A model generated the notes under the pieces. It did no database searches. It saw nothing but the letters and a program-made list of their open reading frames with translations, and was not told where the DNA came from. A DNA stretch of 64,000 nucleotides from Actinospineispora acaciae DSM 45401 (GTDB lineage: Bacteria; Actinomycetota; Actinomycetes; Mycobacteriales; Pseudonocardiaceae), in the NCBI RefSeq assembly GCF_000620785.1, contig NZ_JIAI01000001.1:248001-312000 (forward strand), read 5' to 3'. The translations under genes and the position numbers were made by a program. Below are positions 46,626 to 55,560 of this stretch, one piece after another; the stretch's first letter is position 1, and each line of letters starts with the position of its first letter.

Positions 46626-47033
46626 GTGAGCACCGAACGCCAGCCGATCGTCCTGCCGCCCGAAGGCGGCCGCCGCTACGACATGCCGAAGATCCGCGCC
46701 ACCTTCAAGGCCGACGGCGCCGAGACGGCCGGCGCGTACTCGATCTCGACGTGGCGGCTCGAACCGCACTGCGCGGGCCCTGGCGCACACAGCCACCCCG
46801 AGGACGACGTGTTCATCGTGACCGAGGGCGTCATGTCCGTGCTCGTCGGCGACGAGTGGACGGACGCGCCGGTCGGGACGTTCGTGCTCGTGCCCGGCGG
46901 CGTCACCCACGACTTCGAGAACCGAAGCGACGAGCCGGCCGCCGTGCTGAACATCTTCGCGCCCGGAGCGTTCGAGTCCCACATGCCGAGCGTCGTCGAG
47001 TGGTTCCGGGAACATCCCCCCTCGTACGCCTGA
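46626..47033 (+). CDS. Cupin-domain protein
   Basis: 135 residues from GTG 46626, preceded by a TACCGT -10 (46612-46617) for leaderless transcription. Cupin motif 1 is GAHSHPEDDVFIVTEGV and motif 2 is GTFVLVPGGVTHDFEN, so the metal ligands are present. The function is unknown; many homologs are small enzymes or sensors. It is convergent with the HxlR gene, 1 bp apart. Unrelated in detail to the cupin at 5284. Confidence 0.82.
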   Translation: MSTERQPIVLPPEGGRRYDMPKIRATFKADGAETAGAYSISTWRLEPHCAGPGAHSHPEDDVFIVTEGVMSVLVGDEWTDAPVGTFVLVPGGVTHDFENRSDEPAAVLNIFAPGAFESHMPSVVEWFREHPPSYA

Positions 47034-47034
47034 G

Positions 47035-47670
47035 TCAAGACCGCGGCGGGGAGTCGAAGACGGTTCGCACGGCGGCCTCGTCGCCTTCGATGTGGACGCT
47101 CCCACGGACGTCGTCGAGGGCGAGCACACGCGCCGCCAGCCCGAGGACGACGGGTGCATCGGCGCGCACGACGGCGTCGAGATCGCGGCCGTCGTGCGGG
47201 CTCACCTCGGTGCCCGAGCGCGTCGTCCGCACCTGGACCAGCGCGCCGTCGACCCCGATCCCCACCGTCGAGGACCGGCGTGCGGCCGCCTTGCCGGTGA
47301 GCAGGGCCGAGAGGGGTAGCACGAGCCATTCGGCGCGGAAGTGGTCGCCGCCCGGTCCGCGCACCATCAGCGGCGTGGACCAGCGGATCAGGCCCTCGAC
47401 AGGTTCCCGCAGTTCGGCGCCCCACGGTGTGAGGGCGTACTCGACGGCGTTGCCCTGCTCGGCCAGCCGCCGCTCGACCACCCCGGCGGCCTCGAGGTCG
47501 CGGAGCCGGTCCGCGAGCAGGTTGGTGGCCACGCCGGGCAGGCCGTCGAGCAGCTCGCGATAGCGGGCGGGAGCCATCAGGAGCTGGCGGACGATCAGCA
47601 GGTTCCACCGGTCGCCCACGACGTCGAGCGCCCGGGCGAGACCGCAGTACTGGCCGTAGCTTCGACTCAT
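47035..47670 (-). CDS. HxlR-family regulator with SCP2-like C-terminal domain
   Basis: 211 residues. HTH half: VVGDRWNLLIVRQLLMAPARY and LPGVATNLLADRLRDLEAAG; the C-terminal half resembles an SCP2 fold, as in the HxlR protein at 41276. TAAAGT on the minus strand (47683-47678), 7 nt before the ATG, predicts a leaderless transcript. It is divergent from the dehalogenase-like operon across 66 bp and probably regulates it. Confidence 0.87.
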   Translation of the reverse strand: MSRSYGQYCGLARALDVVGDRWNLLIVRQLLMAPARYRELLDGLPGVATNLLADRLRDLEAAGVVERRLAEQGNAVEYALTPWGAELREPVEGLIRWSTPLMVRGPGGDHFRAEWLVLPLSALLTGKAAARRSSTVGIGVDGALVQVRTTRSGTEVSPHDGRDLDAVVRADAPVVLGLAARVLALDDVRGSVHIEGDEAAVRTVFDSPPRS

Positions 47671-47736
47671 TCCAGTTACTTTACAATCTCAAGCTTCCCT
47701 GACAATATCTAGCGGACCGACGAGAGGGGTGCGATC

Positions 47737-48651
47737 ATGGCCGCCGCGGGAAGGCCTGCGTGGGTCGACGACGACCTGTTCCCGTTCGAGAGCCGCTTCA
47801 TCGACATCGACGGGCACACCGTGCATTACGTCGACGAGGGGTCGGGCCCCACACTGCTGTTCCTGCATGGCAACCCGACGTGGTCGTTCCTCTGGCGCGA
47901 CGTGATCCGCGCACTGCGCGACGACTTCCGCTGCATCGCCCTCGACTACCCGGGCTTCGGGCTGTCGACGCCTAAGCCCGGCTACCGTTACCTGCCCGAG
48001 GATCACACGGACGTGGTGACCGAGTTCGTCGACAAGCTCGGCCTCGAGGGGGCCACGCTGGTCGGGCAGGACTGGGGCGGCATGATCGGCTTGGCCGCCG
48101 TGCAACGTCGGCCGGGCGTCTTCGATCGGCTGGTGCTCGCGAACACCTGGGCCTGGCCGGTCAACGGGGTGTTCCACTTCGAGTGGTTCGGTCGCATCAT
48201 CGGCGGACCCCCGTTCCGCTTCCTGGTCCGGCGGCTCAACGTTCTCGTCAACTGGTTCATGCCCGCGGGCCACCGACGGCGGAAGTTGACCGCGGCCGAG
48301 ATGATCCACTACCGCCGGGCGCTGGACACCCCCGAACGACGCCAGGCCTGCGCCGTGTTCCCCGGCCGGGTCCTCGCCAGCCGGGCGTTCTTCGCCGAGG
48401 TTGAGGCCGGCCTTGCCGACCTTGCCCACCTGCCGACACTGATCATGTGGGGTGATGCCGACATCGCCTTCCGCCCCCAGGAGCGCGAACGTCTGGAAAC
48501 GACCTTCCCCGACCACAAGACCGTGATCGTCGAGGGCGCCGGCCTCTACACGGAGTCAGACGCGCCCGAGGAGTTCGTCGCCGCGATCCGCGACTGGCGG
48601 TTCGCCCCCGGCGGGCGACGCACGCCCCCGGCTCGCGGGGGAGCGTCGTAG
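47737..48651 (+). CDS. Haloalkane dehalogenase homolog lacking the catalytic histidine
   Basis: 304 residues of the haloalkane dehalogenase type. Halide-binding Asn46 (HGNPTWSF) and Trp113, nucleophile Asp112 (GQDWGG), and an acidic residue in WGDADIAF are present. The catalytic His expected in the GxGLHYLQED-like loop is missing: the protein reads GAGLYTESD, with the His cleanly absent between Leu270 and Tyr271. Such an enzyme could form, but not hydrolyse, the covalent alkyl intermediate. First gene of an operon; its TAG overlaps the TfoX GTG. Confidence 0.85.
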   Translation: MAAAGRPAWVDDDLFPFESRFIDIDGHTVHYVDEGSGPTLLFLHGNPTWSFLWRDVIRALRDDFRCIALDYPGFGLSTPKPGYRYLPEDHTDVVTEFVDKLGLEGATLVGQDWGGMIGLAAVQRRPGVFDRLVLANTWAWPVNGVFHFEWFGRIIGGPPFRFLVRRLNVLVNWFMPAGHRRRKLTAAEMIHYRRALDTPERRQACAVFPGRVLASRAFFAEVEAGLADLAHLPTLIMWGDADIAFRPQERERLETTFPDHKTVIVEGAGLYTESDAPEEFVAAIRDWRFAPGGRRTPPARGGAS

Positions 48652-48995
48652 TGGCCTACGACGTGCACTTGGCCGACCGTGTCCGGGAGCTGCTGATGGA
48701 CGGCTCGCCGGTGACCGAGCAGAAGATGTTCGGCGGGCTCGCCTTCCTCGTCGCCGGCAAGATGGCGGTGGCGGCCAGCAGCCAAGGCGGCCTGTTGGTA
48801 CGGGCCGACCCCGCGCGCGTCGACGATCTCCTCGCGACCACCAACGCGCGGCCGATGGAGATGAAGGGCCGAGCGATCCAGGGCTGGCTGCACGTCGACG
48901 GCGATGACCTGCGCACCGAGCGCGAGCTGGCCCAATGGGTCGCCATCGGCGCGGCCGGTGCGGCAAGCGCTCCCGACAAGAGGTCACGTCGATGA
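48651..48995 (+). CDS. TfoX N-terminal-domain protein
   Basis: 114 residues from GTG 48651, overlapping the previous stop (TAGTG). The TfoX_N fold is recognised by TEQKMFGGLAFLVAGKMAVAA and LLVRADPARVDDLL and the terminal WVAIGAAGA. In actinobacteria such short proteins are of unknown role and not tied to competence. Coupled at both ends (ATGA with the DinB-like gene). Confidence 0.85.
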   Translation: MAYDVHLADRVRELLMDGSPVTEQKMFGGLAFLVAGKMAVAASSQGGLLVRADPARVDDLLATTNARPMEMKGRAIQGWLHVDGDDLRTERELAQWVAIGAAGAASAPDKRSRR

Positions 48996-49807
48996 CGGAC
49001 ACCGACACGATGGCCCAGGCTCGCGCGGCGCTGCGCGACGTCGTCCCCGGCCTCGTCGAACTGGTGCGCGGCGTCCCGGACTCCAACTCCGCTTCGGTCG
49101 GTACGTGGACGGTGGGCGATGTCGCGGCTCACCTGTCCCATGTCTTTCGTGCCGATGCCGACACCATTGCCGGAAGGCCGGTCCCGGATGCGGTGGTGAC
49201 GAAGGCGGGAATAGCCGAGGCCACCGCGAAGCTGCTGGCCGAGGACGGCGAACGGGACCCGGCGGCACTCGCGGATCGCATCGCCGCGCTCGCCGGCGAC
49301 TTCGACGACGTCGCGTCGCGTTCGCAATCAACCACCGTCAGCTGGCTGCAAGGTACCCGCCTGCCCGCGTCGGCGGTGGCGTGTCACCTGCTGGAGGAAT
49401 GCCTGGTCCACGGCCACGACATCGCCAAAGCCACCGGCCGCCGGTGGCCGATACGGCGTGACCACGCCGTGCTCGCGATAGACGGCTTCGCGCTTCCGCT
49501 GATCGCGGCCCTGCCGCCCGCCGCCTTTCTGGACCAGCAGAAGGCCGAGTCCTTCCGGGCCCGCATCGAACTGCGCCTGCGCGGAGGCCGACGCACGCTG
49601 ATGGTCTTCAACGACGGTTCCTTGACGCTCGACGCGGCCGGCGCGCGTGACGTCGACGCCTATATCTCCATTGACCCCTCGGCCTTCCTGCTGCTGTTCA
49701 TCCGCCGACAAGGAATATGGAAACCGCTTCTCGAACGCAAGCTCGCGGCCTGGGGTCCTCGGCCGTGGAAGCTCACCCGCATGCTCGCCGTCACAAGCCC
49801 TCCGTAG
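48992..49807 (+). CDS. Mycothiol-dependent maleylpyruvate isomerase-like (DinB) protein
   Basis: 271 residues from ATG 48992 (ATGA). N-terminal DinB/MDMPI helical bundle with WTVGDVAAHLSHV and LLEECLVHGHDIAKA, which carry His residues for a metal, and a C-terminal SCP2-like domain (about 185-271). Members use mycothiol or act on hydrophobic thiols. It shares the SCP2 theme with the two HxlR regulators. In this operon it may process products or adducts linked to the dehalogenase-like protein. Confidence 0.82.
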   Translation: MTDTDTMAQARAALRDVVPGLVELVRGVPDSNSASVGTWTVGDVAAHLSHVFRADADTIAGRPVPDAVVTKAGIAEATAKLLAEDGERDPAALADRIAALAGDFDDVASRSQSTTVSWLQGTRLPASAVACHLLEECLVHGHDIAKATGRRWPIRRDHAVLAIDGFALPLIAALPPAAFLDQQKAESFRARIELRLRGGRRTLMVFNDGSLTLDAAGARDVDAYISIDPSAFLLLFIRRQGIWKPLLERKLAAWGPRPWKLTRMLAVTSPP

Positions 49808-49967
49808 ACACCGTTGGGTGCCCTGCCGTCGGGTGTTCGGCCGACGACGATGCGCCGTTGGCATAGTGCCGTGCGCGCCGGTGCAAGCGGTGCGGAGCCG
49901 GCGGGGGCAATACTCGCCCGGACGGTCGCGGGACGATCCCGCGCACGGCGGCGGGCGGAGGAGCGAG

Positions 49968-51434
49968 ATGAGCCAACCCGACCCGGCGGAGCACCGGACC
50001 TCGCTGGCGAAGAACGTGCTCGGGGTGCCGGGCATCGTGTTCCTGGTGCTGGCGGCGGTGGCGCCGCTGACCGGGATGGTGGTGATCGCGCCGATCGGCA
50101 TCGCGCTGGGCAACGGCGGCGGGATGGCCGGGGCGTTCGTGGCGGCGATGGTGGTGCTGCTGCTGTTCGCGGTCGGGTACGCGCAGATGTCGCGGGTGCT
50201 GACCAACGCGGGCGGGTTCTACGCGTTCGTGGTCAAGGGGCTGGGCAACACGATGGGCCTGGTCGCCGGGTTCGTGGCGATGCTCGGCTACAACTGCTTC
50301 GTCGCGGGCGCCGTCGGCACCAGCGGGTTCTTCACGGCGGCCGCGTTCAAGGACATCTTCGGGATCGACCTGGACTGGATCGTCTGGAGCGTGGTGTCGG
50401 CGGTGCTGGCGTTCGTGCTCAGCCGGCGGGGGATCGGGTTCAGCGCCAAGGTGCTCGGCGTCTGCCTGGTGCTGGAGGTGTCCATCCTGCTGGTGATGGA
50501 CGTCAGCGTGCTGGTCAGGCACGGGTTCGGAATCGAGGCGTTCCACCCGTCGGTGGTGTTCACCGGCGCGCTCGGGCTGGCGCTGCTGTTCGCCGCGAAC
50601 GCGTTCATCGGCTTCGAGGCGACGGCGCTGTTCAGCGAGGAGGCCAGGCAGCCCGACCGGACGATCCCGAGGGCCACCTACATCGCGATCGGGTTCATCG
50701 GGCTGTTCGCCGCGTTCACCACCTGGGCGATCGTCAGCGCGGTCGGGGTGCGGCAGGCGCAGGACGTCTCCGCCGCCCACCTGTCAGCGGGTGACCTGGT
50801 GTTCTCCATCTCCCAGGACTACCTCGGGGGCGCGCTGACCACGGTGATGCGGCTGTTGCTGGTGGTCAGCCTGTTCGCGGCTTTGCTGGCGTTGCACAAC
50901 TCCGCGACCCGGTACCTCTACGCGCTCGGCCGCGCCGGCGTGCTGCCCCGGGCGCTGGGCCGGACCCGTTCGAGCAACGGCTCGCCGCAGACCGCCGCGA
51001 TCGTGCAGCTCACGTTCGCCACGGTGGTCGCGCTGGTCTACCGGGCGGCCGGCCTGGACCCGGTGGCCGCGCTCACCGCGAGCATGACCGGGTTCGGCAC
51101 GCTGGGCATCCTCACCCTGCAGCTGCTGGCGGCGATCGCGATAGTGGTGTACTTCCGCCGCGTCGCCGACCCCCGCTACTGGCAGACGCTGGTCGCCCCG
51201 GGGCTCGGCGCGCTGGGGCTGGCGATCGTGGTGTCGCTGGCCATCGCCAACTTCTCCGCGCTGGCCGGGTCCGACAACCCGATCATCGCCCAGCTGCCGT
51301 GGCTGTTGCTGCTCGTGGTGCTCGCCGGCCTCGGCACCGCGTCCTGGCTGCGCGCCAACCGCCCGTCGACCTACCAGGCGCTGCGCACCGACCTGGAGCG
51401 CGACCCGATCCATGACCAACCCGGAGGGAGCTGA
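49968..51434 (+). CDS. APC-family amino acid/polyamine permease
   Basis: 488 residues from ATG 49968 with GGAGGAG as RBS. Twelve helices; VLGVPGIVFLVLAAVAPLTGM and NAGGFYAFVVKGLG, FIGFEATALFSEEARQP and HNSATRYLYALGRAGVLP are family signatures. It is the intact paralog of the broken permease at 15892 and reads straight through the insertion point. It is followed 2 bp later by an aldehyde dehydrogenase gene, so it should import an amine or amino acid whose aldehyde is oxidised by that enzyme. Confidence 0.92.
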   Translation: MSQPDPAEHRTSLAKNVLGVPGIVFLVLAAVAPLTGMVVIAPIGIALGNGGGMAGAFVAAMVVLLLFAVGYAQMSRVLTNAGGFYAFVVKGLGNTMGLVAGFVAMLGYNCFVAGAVGTSGFFTAAAFKDIFGIDLDWIVWSVVSAVLAFVLSRRGIGFSAKVLGVCLVLEVSILLVMDVSVLVRHGFGIEAFHPSVVFTGALGLALLFAANAFIGFEATALFSEEARQPDRTIPRATYIAIGFIGLFAAFTTWAIVSAVGVRQAQDVSAAHLSAGDLVFSISQDYLGGALTTVMRLLLVVSLFAALLALHNSATRYLYALGRAGVLPRALGRTRSSNGSPQTAAIVQLTFATVVALVYRAAGLDPVAALTASMTGFGTLGILTLQLLAAIAIVVYFRRVADPRYWQTLVAPGLGALGLAIVVSLAIANFSALAGSDNPIIAQLPWLLLLVVLAGLGTASWLRANRPSTYQALRTDLERDPIHDQPGGS

Positions 51435-51436
51435 CA

Positions 51437-52882
51437 GTGGCCACGCGCCTGCACATCGACGGAGAGTGGACCGAGGGCGGTGGCGGCGCCATCGCGACCC
51501 ACGACCCGGCCACGGCGGAGGTCATCGAGGAGGTCACCAGCGCGTCCCGGTCCGATGTGGACGCCGCCGTCGCGGCCGCGCGCCGGGCCCTCGGCAACCC
51601 TGAGTGGGCCGGCATGCTGCCCGTCCAGCGCGCCGCGCTGCTGTTCAAGATCGCCGACCTGATCGACCAGCATCATGACGAGCTGGCCACCCTGGAGACC
51701 CGCGACCAGGGCCAGCCGATCGGCATCTCCCGGCAGGTCAGCGCGACCGGCGCCGCCGAGCACTTCCGCTACTACGCCGGCTGGGTCACCAAGATCCAAG
51801 GGACCACGAACCCGATCTCGTTCCCGGACACCCTGCACTACACCCGCCGCGAGCCGATCGGGGTGAACGCGCTGGTCACCCCGTGGAACTTCCCGCTGAT
51901 GATCCTCGCGTGGAAGCTCGCGCCCGCGCTGGCCACCGGCAACACCGTCGTGATCAAGCCCAGCGAGGTCACCCCGCTGACCAGCATCCGGCTGGTCGAG
52001 CTGGTCGAGCAGGCGGGCGTGCCGAAGGGCGTGGTCAACCTGGTCACCGGGGACGGCTCGGTGGGCGCCATGCTCAGCTCGCACCCGGACGTCGACCACA
52101 TCTCCTACACCGGCTCGACCGCCACCGGAAAGCTGATCACCAAGGCCAGCGCCGAGTCCAACCTGAAGCGGCTGACGCTGGAGCTCGGCGGCAAGGCGCC
52201 CAGCGTGATCGCCGCCGACGCGGACATCGACACCGCCGTCGGCGGCAACCTCGCCGGCTCGACGCTCAACACCGGCCAGGTGTGCGCCGCGTACACCCGG
52301 TTCTACGTCGACAAGCGCCGCGAGCAGGAGTTCGTGGACAAGATGGCCGCCGGCCTCGACGGGCTGCGCATCGGACCCGGGCTCGACGAGTCCACCCAGC
52401 TCGGGCCGTTGGTCTCGGAGAAGCACCTCGGGCACGTGGACCGGCTGGTCAGCGTCGGCCGCGAGCAGGGCGCCGAGGTCGTCACCGGCGGCCACCGGGC
52501 CGACGGCGCCGGCTACTTCTACTCGCCGACGCTGTTCACCGGGGTCGACGACAACATGACGATCATGCACGAGGAGATCTTCGGCCCGGTGCTCGCGGTG
52601 ACCAGCTACTCCGACGACGACGAGCTGGCCGCCCTGATCGCCCGCGCGAACGACACCGAGTACGGCCTGGCCGCCACCGTGTGGACCCGCGACATCAAGA
52701 CCGCGCACCGGCTGTCCGCCGGGATCAAGGCCGGCGCCGTCTTCGTGAACATGCCCCCGATCCCGGACATGGCCGCGCCGTGGGGCGGGTACAAGGCGTC
52801 CGGCTGGGGCCGCGAGATGGGCCCGTGGGCGATCGACGCCTACACCGAGACCAAGTCCGTCTGGATGCACTACGGGTACTAG
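51437..52882 (+). CDS. Aldehyde dehydrogenase (NAD(P)+)
   Basis: 481 residues from GTG 51437, 2 bp after the permease stop. Cofactor-binding VTPWNFPLMILAWKLAPALATGN and TGSTATGK, the catalytic Glu in LELGGKAPS and the nucleophile Cys in NTGQVCAAYTRF are all present, as is the conserved EEIFGPVLAV. Substrate is most likely an amino- or amine-derived aldehyde, as in polyamine or amine catabolism. The Rid gene begins 9 bp downstream. Confidence 0.94.
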   Translation: MATRLHIDGEWTEGGGGAIATHDPATAEVIEEVTSASRSDVDAAVAAARRALGNPEWAGMLPVQRAALLFKIADLIDQHHDELATLETRDQGQPIGISRQVSATGAAEHFRYYAGWVTKIQGTTNPISFPDTLHYTRREPIGVNALVTPWNFPLMILAWKLAPALATGNTVVIKPSEVTPLTSIRLVELVEQAGVPKGVVNLVTGDGSVGAMLSSHPDVDHISYTGSTATGKLITKASAESNLKRLTLELGGKAPSVIAADADIDTAVGGNLAGSTLNTGQVCAAYTRFYVDKRREQEFVDKMAAGLDGLRIGPGLDESTQLGPLVSEKHLGHVDRLVSVGREQGAEVVTGGHRADGAGYFYSPTLFTGVDDNMTIMHEEIFGPVLAVTSYSDDDELAALIARANDTEYGLAATVWTRDIKTAHRLSAGIKAGAVFVNMPPIPDMAAPWGGYKASGWGREMGPWAIDAYTETKSVWMHYGY

Positions 52883-52891
52883 ATTTCAGGC

Positions 52892-53275
52892 ATGGCGATC
52901 ACGCGTCAGCACTTCATGGTCGGAGACATCAAAGCCGCTGCTCCGGGGCCGGTCATCAGCCAGGTCGTCACCCACAACGACACCGTCTACCTGGCCGGCA
53001 TCGTCACGCTGCCGCCCAACCCGGACGACGACGTCCGTACCCAGACGAGAAAGGTCCTGCAGCGGATCGACGAGCTGCTCGCCAGCGAGGGAACCGACAA
53101 GTCGAAGATCCTCTCGGCGCAGGTGTGGCTGGCGGACATGGACACGTTCGCCGAGCACAACGAGATCTGGAACGAATGGGTCGACCCGGACAACCCGCCG
53201 GTGCGCGTCTGCGTCGAAGCGCGGTTGGCACACCCCGACTTCCTGGTCGAGATCCAGGTGACCGCCGCCCGCTGA
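52892..53275 (+). CDS. Rid-family (YjgF/YER057c) enamine/imine deaminase
   Basis: 127 residues. The family core shows ISQVVTHNDTVYLAGIVTLP, QRIDELLASEGTDKSKILSAQVWL and PPVRVCVEARLAHPDFLVEIQV with the conserved Arg that contacts the substrate carboxylate. These proteins hydrolyse reactive imines. In an amine-catabolism operon it would clear the imine released before the aldehyde step. It is the last gene; a perfect hairpin follows two bases after its stop. Confidence 0.9.
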   Translation: MAITRQHFMVGDIKAAAPGPVISQVVTHNDTVYLAGIVTLPPNPDDDVRTQTRKVLQRIDELLASEGTDKSKILSAQVWLADMDTFAEHNEIWNEWVDPDNPPVRVCVEARLAHPDFLVEIQVTAAR

Positions 53276-53276
53276 A

Positions 53277-53322
53277 CCCGTGAGTGGTTAGCGTTGTCAT
53301 AGCAACGCTAACCACTCACGGG
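53277..53322. terminator. Bidirectional hairpin with 20-bp perfect arms
   Basis: Arms 53277-53296 and 53303-53322 are perfect over 20 bp around a 6-nt loop (TCATAG). It fills the gap between the convergent Rid and membrane-protein genes. The outer CCGTGAGTGG equals that of the hairpin at 39761. It lacks a T-run. Confidence 0.8.
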
Positions 53323-54222
53323 TTAGCGCGGTTGAGCCGAGTGGAGGTAGGTGCGGCTCGCGGGGAGATAGCTCAGCACGGCTCCGGCGACGACGGCCGC
53401 GATGATGAGACCGGCCATGACGGAGACGTGGGCGGGGACGCCGTCGAATCGTCTCGAGGAGAGAAACACGACGAGCGCGCCCAGCGCGACAAGCCAGCGC
53501 CGCGCCACCTTCGAGCCGAACGAGAGATATCGGGCGCCGAACGCAATGCCGAGCGCCAGGCCCGGCCCCAACACCCAACCGACGGGATCAGCTACGGCTC
53601 GCGCCAGAAAGCCGAAGGCGAGAACGGCCACCAGCCAGGCAACTCCGTGACTCGCCGCAGCGAGATACCACGCCGTGTAGGCCAGCCGCAACGGAGTCGG
53701 TGCCGGACCGGGAGTGGGGCGCATGGCCAGCCGGGCGGTCCGACATTCGGCGAGGTACCCGCGCGCCTCGGTCGTGAGCGACAGGCAGGTGGCGCCGAGG
53801 CCGGCGACCATCTGCGCGATCGCACAGATGATCATAAGGCGCCCGACCGTACCCGCGGTGACCAGCTGCCAGACGTCCTCGACCAGGCTGCCGACCACGT
53901 CCAGCGTGGGAATCATCGCCGCGCCCCAGAGCCCCGCGAGCGTCAACACCGCCCAGCCCCGCCCCCGCTGGAACCGGCGCACCACGTAGGACAGGACCGC
54001 CCACGAGAGCGCCCCGAAGAACAGCACGCCGATGACGAGTGTCGTAGTGTCCAGCTCACGGGTCGCTTTGTCCCTGGCCATGGGCGTTGCCAGAGCCAGC
54101 GCAACCAGAATCGCCGCCGGAACGATCCAGACGTACCACCAACGGATCGCCCGCGCCACCGATAGAGGCAGCTCACCGGACCAGGGGAGAGGGCTTGCGG
54201 CGTATGCGTCCGTCGTCGACAT
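53323..54222 (-). CDS. Polytopic membrane protein, unknown function
   Basis: 299 residues from ATG 54222; an ATG ten codons upstream is in frame. About 7-8 hydrophobic segments, e.g. WWYVWIVPAAILVALALA near residue 30 and GWVLGPGLALGIAFGARYL later. The layout resembles DUF4328/DUF2569-like integral membrane proteins with paired helices, but I cannot name a family with confidence. Third-position GC is somewhat lower than in neighbours. It is monocistronic and convergent with the Rid operon. Confidence 0.75.
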   Translation of the reverse strand: MSTTDAYAASPLPWSGELPLSVARAIRWWYVWIVPAAILVALALATPMARDKATRELDTTTLVIGVLFFGALSWAVLSYVVRRFQRGRGWAVLTLAGLWGAAMIPTLDVVGSLVEDVWQLVTAGTVGRLMIICAIAQMVAGLGATCLSLTTEARGYLAECRTARLAMRPTPGPAPTPLRLAYTAWYLAAASHGVAWLVAVLAFGFLARAVADPVGWVLGPGLALGIAFGARYLSFGSKVARRWLVALGALVVFLSSRRFDGVPAHVSVMAGLIIAAVVAGAVLSYLPASRTYLHSAQPR

Positions 54223-54309
54223 GGTTCCGACTCCCCATTTCGTCGCACGCATATCTCGGCGCGCGCCAGGCGCCGAACCTACCCTGTCGGGGCGGGCAAA
54301 TAGTGTGAG

Positions 54310-55560
54310 TCAGTCCTTCTCTGTCGCCGAATTCCGCAGCGCATCGAGGGAGTAGCCGGCGGTGCGTTTGTAGCCGTTGGTGATGTCTTCCAGTTCGGCG
54401 ACGGTGATCACGTCTTCGATGCGGCGGAACGGGCGGTCGCGGGTGCGTTCGTAGACCTCGCGCAGGATCGCGTCCGGGGGGTTGGCGCGGTTGGCGTGGA
54501 CCACGGCGGCGGTCGCGGGGCGGCGCTCGCGCTCGTACACCGCGAACGCGGTGGCCACGTCGGTGTGCGTGCGCAGCGCGGTGGCCAGGGCCGTCGCGTC
54601 CAGGATGGCCTGGCCGGCGCCGTTGGAGCCTCGGGGGACCATGGGGTGTGCGGCGTCGCCGAGCAGGGTGACCCGGCCGGCGCCCCACCACGGCAGCGGG
54701 TCCTGGTCGACCATCGGGTACTCCAGGACCAGGTCCGCCGCCGTGATCATTTCGGGGGCGTCCAGCCAGTCGAAGCGCCAGTCGGCGATCGCGGGCAGGA
54801 AGTCCTCGATGCGCCCGGCCCGGTTCCAGTCGCGGTCGGCGTGGCGCGGGGTCTCGATCTCGAACACCCAGTTGAGCAGTTGCCGGCCCCGGTCGTCGAC
54901 CCGGTCCCGGATCGGGTAGGCGACCAGCTTGCCGGTGGTCAGCCAGCCGGCGCGGACCATGCTCGCGCCGGTCAGGAGCGGCGGCCAGACGGTGACGCCG
55001 CGCCACATGTTCACCCCCGAGTACACCGGGTCGCCCTCGTCGGGGTGCAGTTGCCGGCGGACCGCGGAGTGCACGCCGTCGCAGCCGACCACGCCATCGG
55101 CCCGGTGGCTGGTACGGCCGCCGTCGGGCAGCGCGAACCTGACGGTCACGGCGCCGTTGGACTCCTCGAACGACACGCAGCGGTGACCGGTCACCACCGC
55201 GTGCTCGCCGAGCCTTGCGCGGACCGCGCGGCGCAGCACTTCCTGCAGGTCGCCCCGGTGCACGGAGAACTGCGGCCACTCGTACCCGGCGTAGCGGCCG
55301 GCCGGCTCGGAGTAGATGTGCTGGCCGAAGCGGTTGTAGAAGACGTGCTCGCGGGTGGTGACCGCCACCGAGGCCAGCTCGTCGCGCAGGCCCAGCCTGG
55401 ACAGGGTGCGGGTGGCGTGCGGCAGCACGTTGATGCCCACGCCGACGGTGCCGAGCCGCTCCACCGCCTCGAACACCTTGCAGTCGATGCCGGCGACGTG
55501 CAATTCCAGCGCGAGGGTGAGCCCGCCGATGCCGCCGCCGATGATCGCCACCTGCGTCAT
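54310..55560 (-). CDS. FAD-dependent aromatic hydroxylase (PhzS-like)
   Basis: 416 residues. FAD motif GGGIGGLTLALELHVAGI at the start, the HRGDLQEVLRRAVRARLG segment, the GD motif GCDGVHSAVRRQLHP, and LLGDAAHPMVPRGSNGAGQAILDA near the end. The order and details resemble the phenazine/5-methylphenazine-1-carboxylate monooxygenase branch of single-component hydroxylases. It hydroxylates or decarboxylates an aromatic acid with NAD(P)H and oxygen. Overlaps the transporter gene by 4 nt (ATGA), which should bring in its substrate. Confidence 0.9.
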   Translation of the reverse strand: MTQVAIIGGGIGGLTLALELHVAGIDCKVFEAVERLGTVGVGINVLPHATRTLSRLGLRDELASVAVTTREHVFYNRFGQHIYSEPAGRYAGYEWPQFSVHRGDLQEVLRRAVRARLGEHAVVTGHRCVSFEESNGAVTVRFALPDGGRTSHRADGVVGCDGVHSAVRRQLHPDEGDPVYSGVNMWRGVTVWPPLLTGASMVRAGWLTTGKLVAYPIRDRVDDRGRQLLNWVFEIETPRHADRDWNRAGRIEDFLPAIADWRFDWLDAPEMITAADLVLEYPMVDQDPLPWWGAGRVTLLGDAAHPMVPRGSNGAGQAILDATALATALRTHTDVATAFAVYERERRPATAAVVHANRANPPDAILREVYERTRDRPFRRIEDVITVAELEDITNGYKRTAGYSLDALRNSATEKD

